This document shows, piece by piece, positions 1 to 11,748 of a stretch of 64,000 bases of DNA (position 1 is the first letter of the stretch; each line of letters opens with the position of its first letter). The notes under the pieces were generated by a model. That model was not told the DNA's origin. It was given only the letters and a program-made list of their open reading frames with translations, and ran no database searches. The position numbers and the translations under genes were made by a program. Origin of the DNA: a cyanobacterium endosymbiont of Rhopalodia gibberula (GTDB lineage: Bacteria; Cyanobacteriota; Cyanobacteriia; Cyanobacteriales; Microcystaceae). Where the stretch lies: contig NZ_AP018341.1 in assembly GCF_003574135.1 (NCBI RefSeq), forward strand, positions 124,001 to 188,000. The letters are read 5' to 3'.

Positions 1-2239
1 CAAATCGTTGTTCTTCGTCAATAACTAACAATCCTAAGTTTTTGAACTTAACAGTTTTTCCTAAGATTTGATGAGTTCCTACAACGATATCTAACTCTCC
101 TGTGGCTAACCGTTGTACGATATCCTTTTTCTCTGAAGTGGTACGGAAACGATTCAGTAGTCCAATATTAATTGGATAGGGTGCAAATCTTTCTTTAAGA
201 GTATGATAATGTTGTTGCGTTAAAATCGTAGTTGGTGCAAGCAATGCAACCTGTTTATTTCCACCGGTAACGGCTTTAAAAATTGCTCTGACAGCAACTT
301 CTGTTTTACCAAACCCTACATCTCCACAAACTAATCTATCCATAGGGCGATCACTTTCTAAATCAACTTTTACATCTTGAACTGCTTTCAGTTGATCGGG
401 TGTCGGTTGATAGGGAAAAGAACCCTCTAATTCTTCTTGCCAAGGGGTATCAGGAGGGTAGATAAACCCTGATTGTTTAGAGCGTTTAGCATAGAGATTC
501 AATAAATCAACTGCTAATTTTCTAATTGTTTTACGAACTCTCTGTTTAGTTTTTGCCCAGGTTTTTCCTGTCATTTTGTGTAGTTCTGGGGGACTATTTT
601 CGGTTTGACAGTAGCGGGATAAACTATCCACAGAATCTGCTGGTATTCTTAACAAACCATCATAATATTGAATAACTAAATACTCACGAGTTGCTAAGCT
701 TTCTAGCTTTAGAAATCTGCCAACTCCATGACTTTTATGAACAACATAATCTCCTGGAAGTAGTCGCTCCAAGTTTATTTGTTTAGAGGCAGATCGATGA
801 CGTTTTCGAACATATCCTGTTGGAGCTAAAATATGCTGTCCAAAAAACTCCTTATCGGTAATAACGACAACCCGAAAAGTAGGTAGAATAAACCCTTTTA
901 ATTCTGCTAAACCTGAATACTTTAAAGCTACTGCTACCCCTTGAGTATGATACTTTTCAACTCCTGGGTAATCACGAGGATTTGGAATAAACTGAGCTGG
1001 ACAGTCATGTTCTTCTAGTAAAGAAACTGTTCTAGAAGGTTGAGCAGAAACCAACCAAGTTGAATATTTATTCAGAGAAATACCACTGTAAATCTCTCGT
1101 TTTCCTCGTAATATTTCTGCTAGTTTAGAAAACTGATGAGGAACACTAGGAATCGGACGACTTGATAAATCTAACGCAGTTTTATCCGTGCTTTCTGATA
1201 ACTCTGAGAGATAAATAATAGGAAGTTTTTTGGCTAAATTTACAGAGGTTTTGAAAGAACGATGAATCTTCGGTAAAAGTGATCCTAATTCCTGCCAGTT
1301 ATCTTCTATATATTCTAACCAGCGATTGCTATGGGACTCACATTGTTCTAATTCATCAAAAATACAAATGGTGTTGTCGTCTAAATAATCTATTAATGAA
1401 GCGGGCTTTTCAAAAGCTATTCCTAAAAAACGTCCTATTCCCTCGGGATAATTATTGTCCTCTAATGCCTCTATTTCTTCGATAGATAAATAAGTCTTTA
1501 AAGATTGATGTCGTTCATTAAGAGTGTGAGCAATGATAGGATCAAAACTTGTAGGAGTTAGAAAAACTTGATCAAGTTTCTCTAAAGAACGTTGAGTTGA
1601 TGGATCTAATTCTCGAATTTTCTCTAATTTATCTCCAAACCATTCTAATCGAATAGGTAATTCTAAGGAAACTGGAAAAATATCAACAATATTTCCTCTT
1701 CTACTCCACTGACCCTCATTTTCTACTAAAGAAACTCTTTCATAACCTAATTTAGTTAATAATTGATTAATTTCTTGAGATGATTGAGTTATTCCTGTTT
1801 GTAAATTTAAACAATAAGACCAAAAAATATCAGGAGGTGGTAAGTGGGGTTGTAAAACTTTTTCTGTAGTAACGATGGCTAATTTATTGTCTATTGACAA
1901 TAAATTATTTATACTTGATAAAACCTGCATTTGTCCCCAAATCATTTCTGATTCAGCGTTAAATGACTCATAAGGAGACGCTTCTGAAGTTGGATAAAAA
2001 TCAACAGTTTTCCAGCCCATAATCTCTAATTGAGCTGCCCATCTTCCTGCCTCTTCTAGGGTTGCACAAACCACTAATAAACTCCGATTCTCCGCTTGTG
2101 CTAATGCTGATACGATTAAGCCTTTAGGAAGTCGAGGAATTCCTTTCAATCCCAAATGACCTATTTTTTTTAGTTTCTCTAATAATTCTTTAGTTAGAGG
2201 TGATTTTTGTAGGGTACGAATTAGAGAAGAAAAAGTCAT
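1..2239 (-). CDS. mfd: Transcription-repair coupling factor Mfd (partial, C-terminus beyond window)
   Basis: Mfd is a DNA translocase that removes RNA polymerase stalled at lesions and recruits UvrA. The frame is open from the ATG at 2239 to the window edge, giving 746 codons of a protein that is normally about 1150 residues. Visible are the UvrB-like N-terminal region, the RNA polymerase-interacting region with [14 protein letters not shown], and the first helicase half with Walker [10 protein letters not shown] (ending near residue 646) and the DEEQ box at residues 741-744. The frame at the start and at the left edge agree, so the gene appears intact as far as seen. Upstream lies a long gene-free spacer. 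Confidence 0.96.
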   Translation of the reverse strand, partial: MTFSSLIRTLQKSPLTKELLEKLKKIGHLGLKGIPRLPKGLIVSALAQAENRSLLVVCATLEEAGRWAAQLEIMGWKTVDFYPTSEASPYESFNAESEMIWGQMQVLSSINNLLSIDNKLAIVTTEKVLQPHLPPPDIFWSYCLNLQTGITQSSQEINQLLTKLGYERVSLVENEGQWSRRGNIVDIFPVSLELPIRLEWFGDKLEKIRELDPSTQRSLEKLDQVFLTPTSFDPIIAHTLNERHQSLKTYLSIEEIEALEDNNYPEGIGRFLGIAFEKPASLIDYLDDNTICIFDELEQCESHSNRWLEYIEDNWQELGSLLPKIHRSFKTSVNLAKKLPIIYLSELSESTDKTALDLSSRPIPSVPHQFSKLAEILRGKREIYSGISLNKYSTWLVSAQPSRTVSLLEEHDCPAQFIPNPRDYPGVEKYHTQGVAVALKYSGLAELKGFILPTFRVVVITDKEFFGQHILAPTGYVRKRHRSASKQINLERLLPGDYVVHKSHGVGRFLKLESLATREYLVIQYYDGLLRIPADSVDSLSRYCQTENSPPELHKMTGKTWAKTKQRVRKTIRKLAVDLLNLYAKRSKQSGFIYPPDTPWQEELEGSFPYQPTPDQLKAVQDVKVDLESDRPMDRLVCGDVGFGKTEVAVRAIFKAVTGGNKQVALLAPTTILTQQHYHTLKERFAPYPINIGLLNRFRTTSEKKDIVQRLATGELDIVVGTHQILGKTVKFKNLGLLVIDEEQRF

Positions 2240-4256
2240 AGTTATATTGACAAATCTATTTTATTTTTTAGTGTTATAAAATAAATCAAGATAATTTTGA
2301 TTATATCAAAATCTTTTCAGACAGCTATTGTATCACACTTTGTCATTGGCTGTTTTTTCTAAAAAACGGCTTTTTCGAACTTAACATGTAGCCTTAAATA
2401 AACGTTAAAAACGTAAATCATTTTATACCTCTATATTTAATGACTTTGGCTAAGTTATATTTATCTTTAAAAATTTTTTAGGAGTTTCATGATTTCTTAT
2501 AGATATTATTTTCTCTACATTATATTTAATTTTATACTCTAAGTATATAAAAAATATAGATATACTTTTTCATATTAATTACTTCAACTTTACTTTGACA
2601 AAACTATTTGCATATACTGAGTTGGTGTCAATAATAATTACCTTATTTATCTCTTTATTTTTACATCGCTTTTTAATTTGATATATATATTAATTAATCT
2701 AATTTTTTTAGTTCCTATTTTCTTTAAAAGAATATTTCATTAAATTTAATTTTGTTACTTCTAATTTTAGACTATTTTAAAAAATACCAATTTTTCTAGA
2801 TATTAATTTTTAAACCATTGTATAGTTCTTAGCTATTAGAAGTGTTTTTATTATTTTTTTAATAGCTATTTAATGTATTTTGAATATTTTTTATTTCATA
2901 TTTTTAATATCTATAAAATTTCTATGCTTCTTAAATAATTTTTTAGACAAATTATTTTTTTATTGTATTTATGATAGCTTATTTAAGCTTTAATCTATTT
3001 AAATTTCTATTTTCTTGTATCTAGATAGTACATAAGTACTTCTATTTCTATTCTGTAAAAATTCCTGAAATCCTAAGTCAATTTCAATAGTTTTTGCTAT
3101 TCTAATTTTATTAGTTTTCTTTTTAATAAAGTTAATAAAATTAGAATGTTAAAATAATCAATTTTCTATTTTAATCTAAATTCATTAAAGTTTATTTTTT
3201 GTAGAAGTTAAAATTAAGAGAAAACTTTTATTTAAAAAGTAATGTAACAACTTTTTTTTATATATTTCTGTTAATTAGAAGTCCAATTTAATTCTTCGTA
3301 ATTCCTAATTTTTAAAAACCTAATAACTCTATTGAGTGCATCAAAGTGATTTGTCTACCCTGTAATTAAAAATATTTTTAATCTATAAAAGGCACCAAAA
3401 GTTAGCTGATACAATTAGTTTTACTCCTTTATTCAATCAATTATTGATTTTCTATTCTCCAAATTTATTAGTCACCTCTAACTATAACATATTATAAACT
3501 ATTCTACTGCAACAAAACAAAGCTATATTAATAAGTTTTTCTAAATTATTTTTGATGTTTGTTTTAGTAATTATCGTAGTTGCACACTAATTTGTTAATC
3601 ATGTAATGAATGACAAATTAGTGTGCAACTATAAAGGAGTTAAATTAACAGCTAACCACACTTCAAATAGAAATTTTTGAATATACCTGGATTTTTTTAA
3701 AACTTCTAGATTACCTGCTAAAATACGACTGTTTCTTTGAAGAAGAAACATATCCTGCAGCACTGACAATAATATGGTTAACATCATTCTCTTTAGAACT
3801 ATCGATCATCTGTTTAACTAATGCTTATGTTCATTTTTTAACCTCTGATTTTCGGGTGATCTTACATAATATCTCTGGTTTAAAAAAAAATACTTTATAT
3901 TTATTCGTTATTAAAACTTTTATTGTCATTTAATGAATAAAAAAAAGATAGCCTCTGCAAAGACCATACAACCATCCCTACTCGATATCGTCATTTTTTT
4001 CAATCACAGTAACTTGCAAAATTTGCTTTCCTACATTTTCAATGATAGGTTGAAAACAAACTATTAGACTCCATCTCTTCTTCTATATCCAATTTTGGGG
4101 CAATAGAAATCGGAACGATCTCTGCCGCGACGATTTGTAGTCTTAAAAGGTTTGGTTTATCTTAGCGATCATGATTTTATCTCCAGTTATTCTTAGAGTT
4201 CTCAATGTATAAGAGTAAGAATAAGTTCTAAATATAACTTCATTAAGTTACATACT
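2240..4256. other. AT-rich spacer without a recognisable gene
   Basis: About 2 kb between mfd and the next feature. All frames are closed within short distances and I recognise no protein motif. It holds the long inverted repeat at 3577-3631. Around 4020-4170 the minus strand has a short run reading LLRLQIVAAEIVPIS, which may be a gene remnant but could not be identified. Confidence 0.6.
3577..3631. repeat. 19-bp perfect inverted repeat
   Basis: The arm TAGTTGCACACTAATTTGT (3577-3595) is matched exactly by its reverse complement at 3613-3631, with a 17-nt spacer. It lies in a gene-free region and has no flanking T-run, so it does not look like a terminator. It could be a recombination site, a small palindromic element or a remnant end of a mobile element. 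The stem is much more GC-balanced than the DNA around it. Confidence 0.85.
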
Positions 4257-4560
4257 GTGACTTTTTTAAAAATTACTCTCCCTGAACGGAAAAAAAATAG
4301 TCCCAGGATTAAATCTCTGATTCTTTCGCAACTTTATCTCCTACTTTTTGTGTCTACTATGGCCATAATATTATTAATGGTGACATCATTGGGGCAAATG
4401 GAGTCTATCGGGAAAAATTGATTAGTCTGTCTGAGAGTTTGTCGTAAACAATTAGCTAACTCAAACTTTGCTTTTACAGTTGCCATAAAATCTCTTGCCG
4501 CATGATCTAACAATGCAGTTCAGACTTTGGATATTCATAACTAGTTTTGGGGATGATACT
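4257..4560 (+). pseudogene. Probable remnant of a membrane sensor-type protein (N-terminal fragment)
   Basis: From a GTG at 4257 a 54-codon frame runs to TGA at 4419. It has a basic start, then a hydrophobic segment containing LLLFVSTMAIILLMV that would form one membrane helix. After the stop, further pieces continue in neighbouring frames with more stops, for example KQLANSNFAFTVAIKSLAA. This layout resembles the N-terminus of a membrane-anchored sensor kinase or cyclase. The family is a guess; decay is the better supported part. Confidence 0.35.
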
Positions 4561-4852
4561 AAGCTGCTCTAATTTAAGTTTGGCCCTATTGTTGCATGAA
4601 AGTATAGATAATTAATCTTCTTTGGCATAATCAAATGCTCTTGGAAATAGTTTTTAGATCAGAGAAAATCAGATTATTAAAATAAAGATTAAAACCTAAT
4701 GGAAGTCAACAAAAGTCCGGATTGCGTAGCAATCATATAAACCATTAAGGGAACAAATAGTCCCTGCTGTGCTTTAGTATACTCAACTTTTTTGAATAAA
4801 TTTTAATTGTAACGTGGCACAATGCTAGTGTTCACTTACAGTCTAAGCTTTT

Positions 4853-5170
4853 TTAAGCTAAAGGTAACTCACTCCATTCTGCACAGAAGTTGTCCCAACA
4901 CAATATCTTTTCTTTTCCCGGAAACCAGTTTACTTGGTCTATTTTGAACCATTGTTGCGTCAGATGACTCCAAAGTTCAATGCCTTCTCCATTGTTTCGA
5001 TAATAATATCTTTGACCGCTACGAGCTACTATTTCCCAGGCTATACCATTTTCTGGGTGATTAAATTCTATAGTTACAATACAATCTTCGGGAGAAAATA
5101 ATTTATCTCCTTGACGTTGATAACAAATAGTTTGATAATTTTGTAGGTCAGATTCTCCTAAATTAACCAT
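4853..5170 (-). CDS. Conserved-looking hypothetical protein
   Basis: A 105-residue acidic, tryptophan-rich protein that I do not recognise. There is no signal peptide or membrane helix. Several W, Y and G residues (for example GIAWEIVARSGQRYYYRNN and HLTQQWFKIDQVNWFPG) suggest a small beta-rich fold. The start is taken at the ATG at 5170; a GTG two codons upstream (5176) is possible. It follows the KH-domain gene by 64 nt on the same strand and may be the last gene of the rpsP transcript. Codon use and an intact frame in a heavily decayed region suggest it is still expressed. Confidence 0.6.
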   Translation of the reverse strand: MVNLGESDLQNYQTICYQRQGDKLFSPEDCIVTIEFNHPENGIAWEIVARSGQRYYYRNNGEGIELWSHLTQQWFKIDQVNWFPGKEKILCWDNFCAEWSELPLA

Positions 5171-5234
5171 AAACACAATACTCAGTAATCATTTGGGAAG
5201 TGTTAGGAGGGTTTTTAATTCTCCCAAACTTTTC

Positions 5235-5651
5235 TTACTGTTCCCAATGAGATCTTACAGAAAGTTTTGGCAGAGGAGGTCGATGAATCCTGGTTTTTTT
5301 ACGCATAAATTTACGTTCTGGTCTGTAACTCGTTCGATAATTAGAACGAGAATTTTCTCCTGGAATATCATAAATATCAAGGTATAAAGATTGTCCAGCA
5401 GCAGTAGCAGCTACTTGTAGGACCATACGAATAGCCTGAATATTACGTCCACTTCTTCCAAAAATTCGTCCTTTATCATTATCTTCAAAGGCCAAACGAA
5501 TCCAAACCCGTTGATTCTTATTAACCTGTTCACAATCTACACTTAGGGAATCAGGCGATTCTAACAACGGTTCCACCAAAAACTCTACCAAACCCAAATA
5601 ATCTGGGCTGATAAGATTTGATGAATTTGACCAAGAATTAGGTTTGAGCAT
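5235..5651 (-). CDS. KH-domain RNA-binding protein (YlqC/KhpA type)
   Basis: Predicted single-stranded RNA-binding protein, 138 residues. The KH motif lies in the middle: [19 protein letters not shown] contains the GxxG loop (GRSG). A basic Arg-rich tail follows, longer than in the roughly 80-residue KhpA proteins of other bacteria. The start at 5651 is chosen because it overlaps the end of rpsP by 14 nt, which suggests translational coupling, and because the longer upstream frame would run through rpsP. The rpsP-KH gene order is a widespread bacterial arrangement linked to ribosome maturation. Confidence 0.9.
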   Translation of the reverse strand: MLKPNSWSNSSNLISPDYLGLVEFLVEPLLESPDSLSVDCEQVNKNQRVWIRLAFEDNDKGRIFGRSGRNIQAIRMVLQVAATAAGQSLYLDIYDIPGENSRSNYRTSYRPERKFMRKKTRIHRPPLPKLSVRSHWEQ

Positions 5652-5892
5652 TGACTTGTTCAAATACTTGCGCTTTCTGAAGAATACTACGAACGGTATC
5701 AGTAGGTTGGGCTCCTTCTTGAAGTCTTTTAACAATCCCTGGAACATTTAAGTGAGTTTCGTCAGTTCTAGGGTTGTAGAATCCTAATTCTTCTAGGGGA
5801 CGACCATCACGACGACTGTTGTTATTCATAGCGACAATTCTATAACTGACTTCACGTTTCTTGCCGTACCGTTTTAAGCGTAGTTTGATCAT
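5638..5892 (-). CDS. rpsP: 30S ribosomal protein S16
   Basis: Small-subunit ribosomal protein that binds 16S rRNA during assembly of the 30S body. At 84 residues it has the normal length, and the N-terminus [20 protein letters not shown] and the segment [12 protein letters not shown] are typical of S16. It is the first gene of a probable transcript with the KH-domain gene, whose start lies inside its 3' end. No anomaly is seen. Confidence 0.97.
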   Translation of the reverse strand: MIKLRLKRYGKKREVSYRIVAMNNNSRRDGRPLEELGFYNPRTDETHLNVPGIVKRLQEGAQPTDTVRSILQKAQVFEQVNAQT

Positions 5893-7517
5893 ACTAGTTA
5901 CTGAGACTCCTTAACTTATTGATAGTTTTTAATCACCGTCCGGTAGAAGATTGACTTTTACCTTAAATCGACTAAGTCGTTTCTGAACTTAACCATTGTA
6001 CCATTTTATTATCAACTTCAGTAAATTGTTAGAATCGTTATTGTATTTAGACCCAATTGATATATGCGCAGAGTAGTTAAATGTGAATATTACCTATTTA
6101 TCCAGTATTTTTTCCAATCTTTTAGTCTTATGATAAAAGCTTAGAGTTAGTCAATCACAAAGTTTCATTGCCACCATTGAGTTTAATTACCATTGCTAGC
6201 ATTTTGTCCTAAACCTAAGAATTTAAGCGTTGTGAACGTAAGATTTAAAACATAACTAAAGAAAAATGGGATTAAGCAAAACTTATCTTTTTCTCAGCGA
6301 TACTTGTGCAATAAATAGATTTACTTGAACAAATTTAAGAAGTTAGACGACAGGATAAAGCTGTTGCTGTAGAAGATTCTTGTCCAACATCAGTTCCTTT
6401 ATAGGCTCAAAAAGCGGATGCAAACTTCTCGGTTTTAGAGAAAGAAAAATTATCTTTTCTTCTACTTTTCGAAATTTTCGAATACGGGGAGACTGGGGGA
6501 GTAATTTCCGTGACTGAAAAACCTAATGTTACTACGATCTCCATTTTCCGCTACGATGTACTAGAGTTGGGTGTCTATAACATCAGTCCAGTTTTCATAA
6601 GAATTCTCTTTTCATTGCAATTTTGTAATTTTTTATACACGCAAATCTCGTATTAAGACCCCTAGCCAAATTTTGGGATAATCAGACTAACTTCATTAAC
6701 AAAAAAAATACAGCATCACATTTTTACTTAAAAAATTAATAATTTAACAAAAAGAATACTAACATTTTCTTAGGTCTGACACAGAAGTGTCTATTGATTG
6801 GGACCAGGATAATAATTGAATAGAATTAATAGTACAGTTCAATTTTGATATTGTTTTCTTAAGTTTCGAAATTACCGATAAGGAAGACTTAAAACTAATA
6901 AAAAGTTCAAAATATCCATAGTTTTGTAATTAATACTGCGATACTTTAATTAAGATTAATTTACGTTTAATAGCTAGCTTGATATGTAAGCTTAATAACA
7001 AATAGACAGCTCTACGTATTATTTGGCTTGTGGAAGACAGGGCAATTCCTATCTACCATGTTTTGTACGTAACAAGTTTTTCTTTATACTGCTGTGTGGC
7101 ATTCTTTAGAAAAAAAAAATAACTGTAGGTTTGCAAAACAAAGATATTAATTAGAATACCTTAATGAACTTTGTTCCTGCCTATTTTTTTGAAAAAGTTC
7201 TTCAAGAATATATTTAAGCTTTATAACTTTTGCTCAAATGAAGAAATTTTCTTGAAACGTGTCTATAGTTATTTTCTGAAACTAGAGGTTTCTCAATGTC
7301 GTCTCTTCTTCGAGTTATCCAGTTTGCTTAATTTATCACGTTTCAGTAATTGTTGTTTGGTGATAAAAAATTAAACTAAAAGCTTGTTGATTCGTTGGTA
7401 GTGTTGGTTTTTTTAAAAAAATTTAAAATTCAATTAAATAATAAGTATAAAAATCTAAGACTAGAAAAATATGAGAATTGTTGATAACAATATATTACCT
7501 TACGCTAATGATTGATA
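5893..7517. other. AT-rich spacer with one decayed frame
   Basis: About 1.6 kb upstream of rpsP and downstream of ndhD. Apart from the decayed frame at 6345-6656 I see no gene. A T7A7 tract lies at 7408-7421. The small open frame at 7171-7374 is rich in F, L and K and has no recognisable motif, so it is not called as a gene. Confidence 0.55.
6345..6656 (+). pseudogene. Unidentified decayed reading frame
   Basis: The frame is open for 102 codons except for one TAG at 6402. Its composition is protein-like and unlike the AT-rich spacer around it, for example EKEKLSFLLLFEIFEYGETG, GVISVTEKPNVTTISIF and RYDVLELGVYNISPVF. No start codon with a ribosome site is visible. I could not assign a family. 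Confidence 0.35.
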
Positions 7518-7542
7518 GTAAGGCGGGCACTACCCACCTTAC
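7518..7542 (-). terminator. Palindrome just after ndhD (copy 1 of a repeated hairpin)
   Basis: GTAAGGCGGG and CCCACCTTAC pair around a 5-nt loop with one mismatch, starting 7 nt beyond the ndhD stop. The same core GTAAGGYGGGCA...CCCACCTTAC recurs at 20531-20565 after another gene. There is no strong T-run, so it may stabilise the 3' end of the message rather than stop transcription. Confidence 0.6.
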
Positions 7543-7548
7543 CTAAGG

Positions 7549-9138
7549 TTACTTAATTGCAGGAGCTTTCAAAGACATTTGTTGAGTTAAAGATATCTGC
7601 ACTTCTTTAACTCCTTTTCCTAAAGTTGGCACTGAATCACGTAATACTGCAGTGAGTTGATTAATACTAGAATCGTAAATCTGGGTGACAATTTTTGGAT
7701 ATAAACCAATACCAATGATAGGAATTAATAAACACCCAATAATAAACACTTCTCTCGGTTCAGCATCAATTAATTTGGTGTGGGAGATTAATTCTTCATT
7801 TTCAGGTCCATAAAGCATTTCCCGCAACATTGACAAAAGATAAATGGGGGTTAAAATCACCCCAATAGCAGCTAGAAAGACTACAATTACTTTGAATGTT
7901 GAATTGTAGGCATCACTAGTTGCAAATCCTACAAAGACCATTAATTCTGCGACAAAACCACTCATTCCAGGCAATGCTAAAGAAGCCATTGAACAAGTAG
8001 TCCACATGGCAAAGACCTTCTTCATCTTTTGTCCTACCCCTCCCATTTCATCTAACATCAGGGTATGGGTACGATCATAAGTGCAACCTACCATAAAGAA
8101 AAGACTCGCTCCAATTAACCCGTGGGAAATCATTTGTAACATTGCCCCACTGGTTCCTAATGAAGTAAACGAAGCTATCCCAATTAAGACAAACCCCATG
8201 TGAGAAATTGAAGAGTAGGCAATCTTTCTTTTTAGGTTTCGTTGAGCAAAAGAGGTCAGAGCAGCGTAAACAATATTTACAACTCCTAAAATTACTAACA
8301 TGGGAGCAAAAAAAGCATGGGCATCCGGTAACATCCCTGCATTCATCCGCAGCAGTGCATATCCTCCCATTTTCAAGAGAATACCCGCTAGTAACATGTG
8401 GGCAGGTGCAGTGGCTTCTCCGTGAGCATCCGGTAGCCAAGTATGAAGAGGAAAAATGGGTAATTTAACACCGTAAGCAATGAGTAAACCTCCATAAAGC
8501 AGTAATTGCAGCTTTAAAGGAAAATCTTTACTCGCAATCGTCATCATGTCAAAGGTAGTATTGCCACCATAGAAGGCCATGGTTAAAGCGGCTACTAAGA
8601 TAAATAATGATCCCGCCGCAGTGTAGAGGATGAACTTAGTCGCTGCATAAAGACGGCGTTTTCCTCCCCAAATAGATAGGATGAGATAAACGGGCACTAA
8701 TTCTAATTCCCAGACGAGAAAGAAAAGTAACATGTCTTGTACTGCAAAAACAGCGATCTGTCCCCCATACATCAATAACATCAGGAAATAGAACAACTTT
8801 GGCTTAAATGTCACCGGCCAAGCAGCCATAGTAGCTAAAGTGGTTATAAACCCCGTCAGCAGAATCAGGGGCATGGATAGCCCATCAGCCCCCACCGACC
8901 AATTTAAGTCCAGTTGAGGAACCCAGGAATAGCTTTCAAACAATTGAAGGTCGGGATTGCTCAAATCATATCCAGTACAGAAAGCATAAACAATCACCGA
9001 AAAATTGATGAGTCCAATAGTCAAAGCATACCATTTGACTGTTTTACCGTCCTTATCAGGAATTATCGGAATAAACAAGGCGGCAATAATTGGAAAGAGA
9101 ATTATGGTAGTTAACCAGGGAAAATTGGCAATATCCAT
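7549..9138 (-). CDS. ndhD: NAD(P)H-quinone oxidoreductase chain 4 (NdhD1-type)
   Basis: Proton-pumping membrane subunit of the NDH-1 complex, which passes electrons from ferredoxin to plastoquinone in respiration and cyclic flow. It has 529 residues, the usual length, with about 14 hydrophobic helices. Family signatures include the charged helix [20 protein letters not shown] and [18 protein letters not shown], with the conserved Glu and Lys residues of antiporter-like subunits. The start is ATG at 9138. Its usual partner ndhF lies 16 kb away on the opposite strand. An intact NDH-1 subunit fits an organism that still respires. Confidence 0.97.
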   Translation of the reverse strand: MDIANFPWLTTIILFPIIAALFIPIIPDKDGKTVKWYALTIGLINFSVIVYAFCTGYDLSNPDLQLFESYSWVPQLDLNWSVGADGLSMPLILLTGFITTLATMAAWPVTFKPKLFYFLMLLMYGGQIAVFAVQDMLLFFLVWELELVPVYLILSIWGGKRRLYAATKFILYTAAGSLFILVAALTMAFYGGNTTFDMMTIASKDFPLKLQLLLYGGLLIAYGVKLPIFPLHTWLPDAHGEATAPAHMLLAGILLKMGGYALLRMNAGMLPDAHAFFAPMLVILGVVNIVYAALTSFAQRNLKRKIAYSSISHMGFVLIGIASFTSLGTSGAMLQMISHGLIGASLFFMVGCTYDRTHTLMLDEMGGVGQKMKKVFAMWTTCSMASLALPGMSGFVAELMVFVGFATSDAYNSTFKVIVVFLAAIGVILTPIYLLSMLREMLYGPENEELISHTKLIDAEPREVFIIGCLLIPIIGIGLYPKIVTQIYDSSINQLTAVLRDSVPTLGKGVKEVQISLTQQMSLKAPAIK

Positions 9139-10868
9139 TGCGATTATCTAATGTACTCAGTGATACTTGGAGTTTGGTTAAACAGTTATTCAGTTCTTTG
9201 TTATCAGTGTTCTCACTGTTTACTGTTTACTGTTAACTAGTTCAATGTCTCCAAAAAATACCCGCTGTATTTTAACGACTTTCTCTTTAGAATTCTAAAA
9301 ATAGATCTCATATCTTAATCTTTGGACAAGTTTAGTAGAACGATTTCGATAATCAGGAATTAATCATAACTGTAATTTGAAGAGTCTCTAATCTAAAACC
9401 AACCTAAATCTTACAAATTTTTGACTCTTTTGACTTTTTTGGAATGACTGTAACAAAACAACGACAGGGAAACCCCAAAAGTCTTGAATTTATCAGGTCC
9501 CAAATAGATAGTCTATAGTAAAAATATAAAAAAAACAAAGAACTTGTTTTAAGACAGCTTTGGCTATCAATAAAAATAATTAGAATACTGATAAAAATTT
9601 TAGCAGATTAATGGAGTATAGGTAACAATTTATTCAGAATTAACAAAGATAGCTTACTTAGACCATTGCCGTTTTCCCGAAAAAAACTCTAGATAAACTC
9701 TTTCTACCGTAGTTCTTAGTCGTGCTAATTATAGAGTTTCTATTGAAATTATTTTCAATTAAAGTACAGGCGATGTTTTTAGAGATTGAGATACTGGAAA
9801 TGTAATTATTTAGGGTATTATTATCAGCTTTTAATCTAAAATATTAGTTTTAATAAAAAAAATAGTTATTAAATATTAAGATTATAGGACATTTATTTTA
9901 ACCCTAATAAAAGTAGAAGTTCTGTTCAACATCAGATTTATTCAAATAAATGGCATAAAATTAGTAATTGAGAACTATTTATAGTAATAAGTTTGTAGGA
10001 AAAAGTTATAAACAAGCTATTTTTGTGGCAAATATATAAAATTAATAAATCTACTTGTAGTTATTCAAAAATCACTCCTTATAATAATTAAATATTTAAT
10101 CTATTAATAAATATATTGCTATAGATTTTTATTATTCATAATAATTAGCTAATCTCTAAAGCAGGAATTAAGTTTTTTAAATGTAAAAAGTAATAATAAT
10201 TCTAATATTTTTTTGTTAAATTTTTCTTAAAACCAGTATCTTGTAGAGTACAATAAACAAGTAAGAAATTTAGACTAAACATTAAATAAATTAAATAATT
10301 TATTCTAAATATTTTCTAAAAATTAAATCAATTGTTTTTTGTTTAAGCTACCGAGTATTTTTATATGTAATTTTTGAGCTAAATCTTTGAAGATTATTTC
10401 TATTTCTTGTTCACTACATTACTTCTGGCTACATTATCAATGTCACTATCGACGATATATTCAATAATCTTTATCTTGGATATTTGAGTGTATTTTCTTT
10501 TTTTAAAATTAGCCTAATTCCCCTGTGAATTTACTTCTACATTAATTAGATTTCACTCTATAATGATTAATCTTAAGTGTAGACCTCTTTTCTATATAAG
10601 AAGAATCTCTAATTGTTAATTTATTATTTTTATAGAGTTTATTGTTGAATGCCTCAACAACTCAATATTATTTGAATCTATTGTATTATCTTAAGATAAT
10701 GTCTCGTGAAACTACTTTTATTGATTACGCAGTTTTTACATTTTAGAGATTAAGCAATGTAGTAAGCTTAAATACAGAGAAAATATATATAAAAATTATT
10801 GCTTACATGACAGTTTTTATAATCAATAGCTTAACTTTTATTAAAGTAATAAGAAAATAAGTAAGCGA
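9139..10868. other. AT-rich spacer with no recognisable gene
   Basis: About 1.7 kb between ndhD and the ECF transporter. All frames are closed, AT content rises towards 10000-10800, and no protein motif is recognised. The only structure noted is the heptamer repeat at 9215-9235. Confidence 0.6.
9215..9235. repeat. Heptanucleotide tandem repeat (three units)
   Basis: Three adjacent copies of ACTGTTW (ACTGTTT, ACTGTTT, ACTGTTA). Short heptamer tandem repeats of this sort are common in spacers of free-living cyanobacteria. This is a short remnant 77 nt upstream of the ndhD start. Confidence 0.6.
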
Positions 10869-11720
10869 CTAAGAGTAGATTAACCAAGCAAATTTACCTA
10901 CACCAAATTTAGAGTAGCAAGCTAGTACAAGGATTAATAAAAAAACTAACAAAACAATTGTTATATAATCTGCCATAGTAAGTAATGATTTATGTAAATA
11001 AGTGCGATTAGAACTACCAGAAAATGCTTTAGACTGGAGAATAATTTCTAATTTTTGGGATTTAGCCATTGTGTTAAGAATTAGGGTAACTGCGACAGTT
11101 GAATACACTTTTAATTTCGAGATTAATCCCATTCTTTCTATAGCTAATCCTCGCAATTTTTGGGCTTCAATAATAGTCTCAATTTCTCCCAGTAGAAGAG
11201 GAAAAAAACGCAATGTAGATGAAAAAACAAAAATAACTTTATAAGGTATTTTTGCTCGTGCCATGCTTACTACCATTTGATTAATATCAGTGGTGAAAAT
11301 AGCCAATGGAATAACTAAAATCATGGTTAAAGTTTTGAAGATAACATTTAGAGCATAGATAATTCCTTCTTGACTCATAGAAGCTCCTCCAATCCACCAA
11401 TAAGTTTGAGGAATACTGAAAATAGGTGTCAAAGTGTTTTTATTAATTAAAGTTTTGACCTGGTCAACATTAAAAAAACCCATAGTTATTAACATAAAAA
11501 TATAAAAAGGAAGCATTATTTTTAGAACCAATCTAAAATACTCTAATTTAATTCCTACTAATAAACAAGCAGAACCTACAGATACAGCAAGAATGCCCTC
11601 AGTAATAGGACTGTCCCAAATAAAAGCAATTAGAGTAATTATCACAATCATTACTAGTTTAGTCCGAAAATCTAAGCGATTAAAAAAGGTATTGTGTTCA
11701 ATATATTCAAATTTAAACAT
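10869..11720 (-). CDS. ECF transporter transmembrane subunit (EcfT/CbiQ family)
   Basis: Membrane scaffold subunit of an energy-coupling-factor importer, coupling ATP hydrolysis to the substrate-binding S subunit. It is 283 residues with several hydrophobic helices. In the cytoplasmic region, VSMARAKIPYKVIFVFSST and EAQKLRGLAIERMG resemble the Ala-Arg-Gly coupling motifs of EcfT that contact the ATPases. The start codon lies 28 nt after the stop of the ATPase gene, so the two are probably co-transcribed. It is the last gene of the S-A-T cluster. Confidence 0.9.
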   Translation of the reverse strand: MFKFEYIEHNTFFNRLDFRTKLVMIVIITLIAFIWDSPITEGILAVSVGSACLLVGIKLEYFRLVLKIMLPFYIFMLITMGFFNVDQVKTLINKNTLTPIFSIPQTYWWIGGASMSQEGIIYALNVIFKTLTMILVIPLAIFTTDINQMVVSMARAKIPYKVIFVFSSTLRFFPLLLGEIETIIEAQKLRGLAIERMGLISKLKVYSTVAVTLILNTMAKSQKLEIILQSKAFSGSSNRTYLHKSLLTMADYITIVLLVFLLILVLACYSKFGVGKFAWLIYS

Positions 11721-11748
11721 AGGATTATCGTTGCTAATTAATAGTTAG

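Noticed and set aside
1279-1485. 68-codon frame opposite mfd
   Set aside because: Shadow of the mfd coding sequence; no start context.
3577-3631. End of a Tn7-like or CRISPR-associated transposon
   Set aside because: Only a short resemblance to TnsB-site motifs; no second end, no transposase and no CRISPR array nearby.
5192-5228. Terminator between the KH gene and the hypothetical gene
   Set aside because: Only a 7-bp stem with a 23-nt loop and no T-run.
8075-8468. Open frames of 86-121 codons overlapping ndhD in other frames
   Set aside because: They lie wholly inside the clear ndhD gene and carry no motif of their own.
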